NCBI GenBank assembly: GCA_031281385.1
Contig: JAITFL010000114.1
Location: forward strand, 1 to 32,583
Direction of reading: 5' to 3'
Length of the DNA: 32,583 nucleotides
Origin: Holophagales bacterium
GTDB lineage: Bacteria; Acidobacteriota; Holophagae; Holophagales; Holophagaceae
Shown here in pieces: positions 24,526 through 30,549 of this stretch (positions are counted from its first letter, which is position 1; each line of letters opens with the position of its first letter). The notes under the pieces were generated by a model. That model did not search any database, was not told the origin of the DNA, and saw only the letters and a program-made list of their open reading frames with translations. The translations under genes were made by a program, and so were the position numbers.

Positions 24526-25326
24526 GTACAAAATGCCGTCTTCGTCGTCATCGGAAATAGTCACGTTGGGGCCGGATTCCAGCAGAACGGCGTCCTCATA
24601 CAGGTTACGCAGCTTGGTGGCGTATTTGTCGTGCCTGTTCAGCTTTGGGTCTTGCCCCAAGCTCAGGCTCTGGCGCTGGAACGTGCCAAGCTGTTCGGCG
24701 TCTTGGTTCGTTGCGCCCATGAGGCTCGCGATTATTTTTTGCGGGTTGAGAGCTTGGCCCTGAATGATCTTCATCGAAAACCGCAGCGCTCCGGCCTCCC
24801 AACCGAGGTCGAATACGAGGTGCCTCACTTCTATGGATTTTTCGATTTTCTGGCCATCTACTTTGCCGACTTTGCTGATCTGGAAATTTTCGCTGTTGGC
24901 AAACTCTTCAATTTTGGCTTTGGCTTTTGCCAGCATTTCGGGTGGGCATAACCATAGCCAATGGGCCGCTTCGCATAGCTCAGAGACGGGGGAAGCGTGT
25001 AGCGGTATTTGCTCGATGCCCAAAATCTCCAGCCCGGGCGGGCAATGGGGTTCTAGCAGGTTTATCAATTCGCTCATGGACTGCGCGATTCCCGACGCCA
25101 AGGTTATGTCGGCCCATTCCTCAAGGCCTTCCGCGCCCTGCGGCAGCGGATAGGCCAACTGCGCGATTGGCCTTGGCCTTTTCTCCTGGCCCATCGCCAA
25201 CGGGATCCCGGCATCCACAAAGACTTTGGTTAGCGCGTTCAAAAGTGCAGGGGGATGGCACTTTGCCATCTGACCAAGGACTGCAAACTTCAGCCTCAAT
25301 GTGCGGTGCGACAAAGTATCAGACAT
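24502..25326 (-). CDS. DUF2344-type 'radical SAM-linked' protein
   Basis: 274 residues. The N-terminal two-thirds (TLRLKFAVLGQMAKCHPPALLNALTKVF, then AGIPLAMGQEKRPRPIAQLAYPLPQGAEG and EWADITLASG) follow the pattern of DUF2344. That domain is known as a partner or C-terminal fusion of radical-SAM proteins in many bacteria; its role is not established. The C-terminal quarter is polar and ends in a very acidic tail (ISDDDEDG). Here no radical-SAM domain is fused; the nearest one is AmrS, on the other strand about 1 kb away. It is convergent with folK and overlaps it by 24 bp. The ATG at 25326 has no strong ribosome site; a small TGTGGA-AA-TCCACA dyad lies 38-51 bp upstream. Confidence 0.8.
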   Translation of the reverse strand: MSDTLSHRTLRLKFAVLGQMAKCHPPALLNALTKVFVDAGIPLAMGQEKRPRPIAQLAYPLPQGAEGLEEWADITLASGIAQSMSELINLLEPHCPPGLEILGIEQIPLHASPVSELCEAAHWLWLCPPEMLAKAKAKIEEFANSENFQISKVGKVDGQKIEKSIEVRHLVFDLGWEAGALRFSMKIIQGQALNPQKIIASLMGATNQDAEQLGTFQRQSLSLGQDPKLNRHDKYATKLRNLYEDAVLLESGPNVTISDDDEDGILYLGGTDSD

Positions 25327-25811
25327 GGGCCAAAAATACCATAAAAAATTGATAAGGGGGGCCTGTGGAAATCCACAATGACTGCTGAGAACCGCTGTTT
25401 AATTCAGAAGAAACCCTTGAATGACAGACCTGCACCAGAATGCAACACTTTGTGTGCAGACGATAAACCCAACGTTTTCAGACAAACCCATAAAACGCCA
25501 ATGTTTGCATGGGTTTATCGTCACTGGTTGCATGTGCCAAAATTGCCGCTTGATTTTTTTTGCGGCGCAAACTATAGCTGCTTGGACAATGGAGCCACTT
25601 GCAAAACGGCAGTTTTGCAAGTCACCGGAGGTGTAGGCTGCGCCCGACCGGAGCAGACTCTGGCGTGAAACACTGTAGGCAGGCAAGTTATTAAATCCAG
25701 CCAGAGGCAGCGGAAGGTCGGGAGCAGACGTGCCGCCGAGTTTTGCAAGAAGCTCGACTGTGAACGCAGCATGGCCGCATAGTCCATAAAACTGGGTTTG
25801 CATGCCTGGGT
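25327..25811. ncRNA. Gene-free region dense in inverted repeats; candidate structured RNA or repeat element
   Basis: No protein family is recognisable. Pairings seen: CTGCAC/GTGCAG (25430-25435, 25454-25459); a perfect 12-bp pair GACGATAAACCC/GGGTTTATCGTC (25459-25470, 25511-25522); GCCGC/GCGGC (25545-25549, 25562-25566); a perfect 11-bp hairpin ACTTGCAAAAC-GGCA-GTTTTGCAAGT (25597-25622); and a nested domain with CTGC/GCAG, CCCGACC/GGTCGGG and CTCTGGC/GCCAGAG (25638-25727). GTTTTGCAAG recurs at 25740-25749 and could replace the local hairpin arm, closing the nested domain instead. The strand of any transcript is uncertain; both flanking genes run on the minus strand. A 139-codon minus frame crosses it but looks like a shadow. 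No known RNA family was matched by eye. Confidence 0.5.
25597..25622. repeat. Perfect 11-bp stem hairpin
   Basis: ACTTGCAAAAC (25597-25607), loop GGCA, GTTTTGCAAGT (25612-25622). No T-run follows on either strand, so it is not an obvious terminator. Ten bases of its right arm recur at 25740-25749, giving a choice of pairing partners. Confidence 0.85.
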
Positions 25812-26855
25812 TCACCATCCAAGCAAGTATGCAAACACGAGGGGGGCCACTATGGTGGCGTCGCTCTCGATGATGTGCTTTGGAGTGTCAACGCCCAACT
25901 TGCCCCAAGTGATCTTTTCATTTGGCACCGCTCCGCTGTAGGAACCGTAGCTCGTGGTGCTGTCGCTTATTTGGCAGAAATAGCCCCACAGCGGCACCCC
26001 CTCGCGCTCTAAGTCTTGGTGCAGCATCGGGACAACGCATATCGGGAAGTCGCCCGCTATGCCGCCGCCGATCTGAAACATGCCCAATGGATGTTTTTTT
26101 GTGGATTCCGTATAGTGTTCGGCAAGCCATGTCATGTATTCGATGCCAGAGCGCACTGTATGGACGTTTTTGACATCGCCGCGTATGACCGCAGCCGCAT
26201 ACATGTTGCCAAGGGTGCTGTCCTCCCAGCCCGGTACTACGATAGGTACATTTTTCTCCAGCGCGGCAAGCATCCAAGAGTGGCTTGGGTCTATTTGGTA
26301 ATGCACTTTTAGCTCGCCCGATTTGAGTATCTGCTGAAAATATTCATGCGGGAAAAATCTTTTTCCGGCTTTGTCGGCCTTTGTCCATACCTTTAGCATG
26401 GCTTTTTCGATGCGCCTCATCGCCTCCATCTCTGGTATGCAGGTGTCCGTCACCCTGTTCATGTGGCGGTCTAGCAGGGCCTTTTCGTCTTTTGAGCTTA
26501 AATGGCGGTACTGCGGGACTCTTTCATAGAAATCGTGGGCGACCAAATTAAAAATGTCCTCTTCAAGGTTTGCGCCAGTGCAAGTTATGAGGTGGATTTT
26601 GTCGCGGCGGATCATTTCTGCAAGCGATAGGCCCATCTCTGCCGTACTCATTGCGCCTGCTATAGAAATCATCATCTTGCCGCCCTTGGCAAGAAAAACG
26701 CGGTAGTCCTCTGCGGCGTCTATCAGCGCGGCGGCATTGAAGTGGCGGTAGTGGTGCGATATGAACTTTCCCACGGGCCCAAGCGCGGGTTTTGGCACTT
26801 TGGCACAGCTTGCCTTTGTCTGTTTGGATTGCGGATTGTTTTTGGATTTAACCAT
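25812..26855 (-). CDS. Deoxyhypusine synthase-like protein
   Basis: 347 residues from the ATG at 26855, with GAGG six bases upstream; a TTG at 26867 would start inside that site. Family landmarks are MMISIAGAMSTAEMG, LITCTGANLEEDIFN, VVPGWEDSTLGNM, the GGGIAGDF glycine loop and DSTTSYGSYSGA. K319 in ITWGKLG matches the catalytic lysine that carries the aminobutyl intermediate in eukaryotic deoxyhypusine synthase. Eukaryotic and archaeal enzymes modify eIF5A/aIF5A with spermidine; bacteria lack that protein, and bacterial homologues are thought to act on polyamines, for example as homospermidine-synthase-type enzymes. Substrate here is therefore inference. It uses NAD in known members. It is transcribed after the CBM9-like gene but with a 289-bp repeat-bearing gap, so likely separately. 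Confidence 0.93.
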   Translation of the reverse strand: MVKSKNNPQSKQTKASCAKVPKPALGPVGKFISHHYRHFNAAALIDAAEDYRVFLAKGGKMMISIAGAMSTAEMGLSLAEMIRRDKIHLITCTGANLEEDIFNLVAHDFYERVPQYRHLSSKDEKALLDRHMNRVTDTCIPEMEAMRRIEKAMLKVWTKADKAGKRFFPHEYFQQILKSGELKVHYQIDPSHSWMLAALEKNVPIVVPGWEDSTLGNMYAAAVIRGDVKNVHTVRSGIEYMTWLAEHYTESTKKHPLGMFQIGGGIAGDFPICVVPMLHQDLEREGVPLWGYFCQISDSTTSYGSYSGAVPNEKITWGKLGVDTPKHIIESDATIVAPLVFAYLLGW

Positions 26856-27144
26856 GGTTGGCCTCAACTGTTTTTTTGCTGATGAGGTAATTGCAAAACC
26901 CCAATCGTTGCAGATAATGCCTCATTCAGCAGGAGAATCCACCTGCAAGGCGAGTAGTTCCAAAAATAAGAAAATCGGCACGGGCGAAGCCCGCTTCCAC
27001 AATTGTCAATTGTCCATTGTCAATTGTCAATTTGGCAATCGGAGCCTTGGAACAATAAAATTGAGAGGTCTTGCAAGAAGTTCCAATAATAGCCCGAATG
27101 TCCCGCACGTGCAAAAGCGCGGAGAGGGAGTCTGTAAACGTGCA
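26856..27144 (+). repeat. Gap with composite repeat 3 and a second conserved module
   Basis: The hairpin CGGGC-GAA-GCCCG (26981-26993) is followed by four heptads ATTGTCA (27002-27029, second unit ATTGTCC), matching copies at 10534-10594 and 11352-11410. Downstream, TTGGAAC (27047-27053) pairs with GTTCCAA (27080-27086) around the palindrome CTTGCAAG. Then CCCGAATGTCCCGCACGTGCA (27093-27113) resembles the CCCAAATGTGCCGCA module of copy 1. The gap should also hold the promoter of the deoxyhypusine-synthase-like gene on the minus strand; I could not pick it out. Confidence 0.75.
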
Positions 27145-27699
27145 TCACAGCTTGAGTATTCTGTGTATGGGGATCCATTTGTCGGGCCGATGGAAATCAG
27201 GTTCTCCGCCACCTAGGTCGGCCAGCGTGACGAATTGCTGTGGCCTGCCCAAGCAAAAAGTTATGTTAGCCAACGTATCGCCAGCGTTGAATGAAAGCCT
27301 TTCCGGCAGAGACTTTAGAGGGATTGACATTGTGGTGTCCCAGCCTTCTTCAAGGCAGATGGCCTTTGTCTGCACGCCCTCTATGCGCTTGGCCCCACCC
27401 GCGCAGCGCGAGCGGGGCGAATCGAAGGCGCAGCACCACCAAGCGCCTCGTGGGCCGAGGTTGAACTCTACATAGAAGCCCGTTCTTGGGTTGAAAAGGA
27501 ACAACTCTACAACATCGGCTTCCCATAGACCCTCTAAAAAACTGCCTTCGCTGTCGTTTTCTGTGCAGATGGGCGGGGAGCCGACCATTCCGCGAAGTGC
27601 CAGAATGTCGCTGTCCATTGCCAACGCCCACAGCGGGGGGCCTGGCGGCATCGCGCCAAACCAGTCGCTCTCTATTGGGTGCAATTTATCTATGCTCAT
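27145..27699 (-). CDS. CBM9-like beta-sandwich domain protein, cytoplasmic
   Basis: 184 residues from the ATG at 27699, which has GGAG ten bases upstream; the longer frame to 27792 has no support. The order LWEADVVELFLFN, FYVEFNLGPRGAWWCCAFD, then WDTTMSIPLKSLP is the pattern of carbohydrate-binding-module-9-like folds (the DOMON-like family), where the W-x-x-D-V-V-E-L-F strand and FxEFN strand are most conserved. No signal peptide is seen, unlike many relatives that bind sugars or haem outside the cytoplasm. Function is unknown. It is divergent from the isomerase operon, and it ends before the repeat-bearing gap. Confidence 0.65.
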   Translation of the reverse strand: MSIDKLHPIESDWFGAMPPGPPLWALAMDSDILALRGMVGSPPICTENDSEGSFLEGLWEADVVELFLFNPRTGFYVEFNLGPRGAWWCCAFDSPRSRCAGGAKRIEGVQTKAICLEEGWDTTMSIPLKSLPERLSFNAGDTLANITFCLGRPQQFVTLADLGGGEPDFHRPDKWIPIHRILKL

Positions 27700-27924
27700 G
27701 CGCAAAAAGCTCCTTTTGGCAGCGTTGGCATGGGGAACTTTCGGGCAGTTGGCGGCACCAAACAATGCCCACGATGCCCCAGTTTGCCACACAAAAAATA
27801 GTTTGGGTCAAAATGGGCTGTCAATGGTACGATGTACTCTGGATTTGGCTGCGATGGAATTGCTCGAAATATCCAAAGTGGCCGTTTTTTTGTTGTCAAC
27901 AACTGTTTTTTGAGGTGAACCCCT
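27700..27924. promoter_or_regulatory. Divergent intergenic region, CBM9-like gene and isomerase operon
   Basis: It must carry promoters for both directions. A TGGTACGAT extended -10-like sequence is visible near 27827-27835, but no well-spaced -35 box. A short GTTGT-CA-ACAAC dyad lies near 27891-27902, just before the GAGGTGA ribosome site of the first isomerase gene. Confidence 0.35.
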
Positions 27925-28959
27925 ATGCCGCGACTCGCGCAACTCTCTTTGATCTCTCTTCCCATGGCGCTTTCAGCGCTCTCGGTGCTTTCGGCGCAGA
28001 CCACTGCAACAGGCAAAAAGCAGACTCCCCCCCCTGCCGCTTCAAAGAAGGCCCCCGCAGCTACCCCTAAGCTGGCCCCAGCTCCGGCGCCAAAACCAAC
28101 CATACCCGAAAATCCGGTTATCGCGCACATCGGGGACAATGTATATCGGCAAAGCGATGTGTTTGAATACTGGTCTATGTTCGCGCAGAAAGCGCAAATA
28201 GACCAGATGAGGAGCAACCCCGCAGTGTTCCAGCAGGCGCAGGCCAGCTTCCTTGAAACAATGCTCTTGCTAAATAAAGCAAAGAAAGACGGCTTGGACA
28301 AAACACAAGGCTTTAGGGACAAAGCCAATAGGGCCACGACAAATTTGACCAACAGTCTTTTGGCAAAAGAGTACGTTGAACTAAGAACTCCAGAATTGGA
28401 CAGGCTCTCGACTCCTTCTGATGAGCAGATGGTGGAGTATTACGAAGAACACCAAGGCGAATATCAAACTCAGCCAGTGGCTTCCGCAAGGCACATCCTT
28501 GTTGCAGTCCAGAGCGAAGAAAACCCAAATGGCAAACTTTCTGACGCAGACGCGCTGGCAAAGATAACAAAGGTGGCCCAAGAGCTGGCGGCAGGCAAGA
28601 GCTGGCAAGATGCCGCCAAAGAGTACAGCGAAGACCCTGGCAGCGTGGACAAAGGTGGGCTATATGAAAATTTCAACCCCGCCCAAATGGTGCCTGAATT
28701 TGCCGAAGCCGTACAGACGCAAGAGATCGGAAAGATAGGAAAGCCAATCAAAACGCGATTTGGCTACCACATCATCATGGTCGAGAGCCGCCAGCCTGCA
28801 CGGGCCCAGACATTTGACGAAGCCAAGGCGGCCATAAAGACAAAGCTTCAGGAAAAAATGCGCCTCGAAACTTGGAACAATTTCGTTAGCAACATAAAAA
28901 ATGAGCTGGGGTACGCAGAAGGCGCGGATGCCGCAAAGGCAACCGGGGGAGCCAAGTGA
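27925..28959 (+). CDS. Exported parvulin-type peptidyl-prolyl isomerase (PpiC/PrsA-like)
   Basis: 344 residues. Signal peptide 1-24 (VLSA|QT), then a Pro/Ala/Lys linker (about 25-60), a helical SurA_N-like part (about 65-165), and a rotamase domain (about 180-290) with ASARHILVAV, EYSEDPGSVDKGGLYENF, MVPEFAEAV and FGYHIIMVES, the standard parvulin landmarks. The C-terminal helix (about 300-335) packs back as in SurA. It would help outer-membrane or secreted proteins fold in the periplasm. GAGGTGA precedes the ATG. The next gene starts with a GTG overlapping its TGA, so two isomerases are made together. Confidence 0.92.
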   Translation: MPRLAQLSLISLPMALSALSVLSAQTTATGKKQTPPPAASKKAPAATPKLAPAPAPKPTIPENPVIAHIGDNVYRQSDVFEYWSMFAQKAQIDQMRSNPAVFQQAQASFLETMLLLNKAKKDGLDKTQGFRDKANRATTNLTNSLLAKEYVELRTPELDRLSTPSDEQMVEYYEEHQGEYQTQPVASARHILVAVQSEENPNGKLSDADALAKITKVAQELAAGKSWQDAAKEYSEDPGSVDKGGLYENFNPAQMVPEFAEAVQTQEIGKIGKPIKTRFGYHIIMVESRQPARAQTFDEAKAAIKTKLQEKMRLETWNNFVSNIKNELGYAEGADAAKATGGAK

Positions 28960-29963
28960 AGACAACCGCCCTACTGTTCATCGCAGCCTCTTCTATTGTT
29001 TTTGGCCCGACGGCGTTCGCGCAGACCGCCGCCCAGGCCACGACTATCGAAGAAATCTTAGTGGTGGTGAACAACCACATCATAACTAGGCAGGGGCTGC
29101 AACAAGCCGTAGAGCAACAGTATGCCGAGCTGTATCGCCGCTTTTCTGGAAAAGAGCTGGACGAAAAACTCAAAGATGCCCGCGAAAAAACCCTGCAAGA
29201 GATGATAGACGAATTTGTGCTGCTGGACGTTGCCACCGAAAAAGAGTTGATGCTGTATGCGCCCAGTGATGCGGATATTTTAGAGAACCTAAAATCTTCA
29301 TCGGGTCTGACTTCCGATTCTGAGCTGGAGACGGCCATTAAGTCAGAACTGGGCCTCTCTTTAAGCGAGTTCATTCGCCAGCGCAGGCAGAGTACCGTCA
29401 TCTGGGAATTGCTTAGCATGGAAGTCTATCGAAAAGTGCCAGTCGAGGAGCAAGAAGCTAGGCTCTACTACAACGAGCACCAAGTCGAATACCAAAAGTC
29501 CGCCAGATTCAGGATAAGGGAGATGATCATCCCCAAAGGAGCCACCCCCCCTGAGCAGGCAACCGCCGAAGAAACAGTGGCCAAGGTGCAGGACGAAATA
29601 AAAAATGGCGCATCATTCGAATCGCTCGTGAGTACTTATTCCAATAGCCCAAGCAAGGGTACGGGGGGCGACCTCGGCTGGGTAGAGAAAGGGCTTTTGC
29701 TAAAGGCCATCGAAGACGCCGCCATTGCATTAAAGCCCGATGAAATCGGTGGCCCCATTGAGACCGACAAAGACTTCATTCTTATCCAGCTTATTGCCGC
29801 CGATTTGGATGGAGTAAAGCCATTTGAATCCGTGAAGGGCGACATTATCAGGAAATTGCAGGAGCCAAAGGCCGAAAACGCCAAAATGCACTATCTGCAG
29901 TCGCAGCGGCTCCGCGCCAACATCCGTTATATCGTCCCCAAGGAGCAGATTATCAAAGGGTAG
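28956..29963 (+). CDS. Exported SurA-like peptidyl-prolyl isomerase/chaperone
   Basis: 335 residues from a GTG at 28956 (GGGGGAG upstream), overlapping the preceding stop by 4 bp. Signal peptide 1-22 (AFA|QT). Residues about 28-180 form the N-terminal chaperone domain, starting EEILVVVNNHIITRQGLQQAV, as in SurA. A single parvulin domain follows (about 182-285: ARFRIREMIIPKG, STYSNSPSKGTGGDLGWVEKGLL, DKDFILIQLIAADL), then a C-terminal helix returning to the chaperone domain. E. coli SurA has two parvulin domains. The role would be delivery of outer-membrane proteins. It is paired with a paralogous isomerase upstream, and the S4 gene follows 2 bp after its TAG. Confidence 0.92.
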   Translation: MKTTALLFIAASSIVFGPTAFAQTAAQATTIEEILVVVNNHIITRQGLQQAVEQQYAELYRRFSGKELDEKLKDAREKTLQEMIDEFVLLDVATEKELMLYAPSDADILENLKSSSGLTSDSELETAIKSELGLSLSEFIRQRRQSTVIWELLSMEVYRKVPVEEQEARLYYNEHQVEYQKSARFRIREMIIPKGATPPEQATAEETVAKVQDEIKNGASFESLVSTYSNSPSKGTGGDLGWVEKGLLLKAIEDAAIALKPDEIGGPIETDKDFILIQLIAADLDGVKPFESVKGDIIRKLQEPKAENAKMHYLQSQRLRANIRYIVPKEQIIKG

Positions 29964-29965
29964 GC

Positions 29966-30286
29966 ATGAGGCTCGATCTATTTCTCAAAACCACGCACCT
30001 AGTCAAGCGCAGGGAATTGGCAAAAGAGCTGTGCGATGAGGGTATGGTGAGGGTCAATGGCGCACCAAAGAAGGCATCTGCCGAAGTGTCCCCAGGGGAC
30101 GAACTTGTTTTCCCCATCTACAACAGAATGTTAAAGGTAAAAATATTGGACGTGCCAAAAGGCAACCTGCCAAAGGGCAGCCAGTGGTCGTTTATCGAAA
30201 TATTGGAAGAAAAGCGCTTTGCCGTGGACGATGGCTTTGGCGAAGACACATTCAGGCCAGCGATCAAGCCGACTACGTTTCATTGA
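29966..30286 (+). CDS. S4-domain RNA-binding protein (RqcP/Hsp15-like)
   Basis: 106 residues. An S4 domain fills residues 1-60: MRLDLFLKTTHLVKRRELAKELCDEG then VRVNGAPKKASAEVSPGDEL, with the basic helix that contacts RNA. The short size and the LVKRR/AKELCDEG pattern fit both RqcP, which works with RqcH in C-terminal tailing of stalled nascent chains on 50S subunits, and Hsp15, which binds free 50S subunits with peptidyl-tRNA. The C-terminal 40 residues (EEKRFAVDDGFGEDTFRPAIKP) are an extra tail. It starts 2 bp after the SurA-like gene, so it belongs to the isomerase operon and links folding quality control on the ribosome with folding outside the membrane. Confidence 0.88.
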   Translation: MRLDLFLKTTHLVKRRELAKELCDEGMVRVNGAPKKASAEVSPGDELVFPIYNRMLKVKILDVPKGNLPKGSQWSFIEILEEKRFAVDDGFGEDTFRPAIKPTTFH

Positions 30287-30549
30287 ATCTTGATAATTTA
30301 GGCACTTGCAAAGTATCAGCGATAGAACAGCCGCGCAAAAACAAAAAATGACAATACTGTTACCAAATTTATTCGCTAGGCTAAAACTAATTTGGACGGA
30401 TAATTGGAACTATATACTTTTTGCATCTTGCACTGCCGCTGGTTGCATAAAGTTGATCTAGGGGTTCTCAGGCTTCTCGAAAGCACTGGTACCCTTGCCT
30501 AGCCTTTGCCAACTGACCACTGACCACTACTCCCCACAAGAGGCCAGCC
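30287..30549 (+). promoter_or_regulatory. Gap before the subtilisin-like protease gene: promoter candidate and heptads
   Basis: A weak promoter candidate is TTGGAC (30392-30397) with TATACT (30413-30418), spacer only 15 bp. ACTGACC is repeated in tandem at 30513-30526 with a third start ACT (30527-30529). AGAGGCCAGCC gives the ribosome site before the ATG at 30550. No gene is seen. Confidence 0.4.

Noticed and set aside
25364..25377. DnaA-box or origin signal at TGTGGA-AA-TCCACA
   Set aside because: Only one degenerate site, no cluster of DnaA boxes, and no dnaA or dnaN nearby.
25597..25749. tmRNA, SRP RNA, cobalamin or other known riboswitch in the hairpin region
   Set aside because: The conserved cores I could recall (tmRNA ends and tag codons, the SRP GGAAG tetraloop context, cobalamin box) were not found on either strand. 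A covariance-model scan would be decisive.
25399..25818. 139-codon minus-strand frame starting at the end of the deoxyhypusine-synthase-like gene
   Set aside because: It overlaps several perfect inverted repeats, has no recognisable domain, and its composition (many Cys, Ser, Phe) looks like read-through of structured DNA. The overlap of its start with the previous stop keeps a small chance that it is real.
26877..26900. Hammerhead-ribozyme-like CTGATGAG
   Set aside because: The required GAAA core segment and flanking stems are missing.
26761..27216. 151-codon plus-strand frame over the repeat-bearing gap
   Set aside because: It starts antisense to the deoxyhypusine-synthase-like gene and reads through the heptads and hairpins, with no protein-like features.
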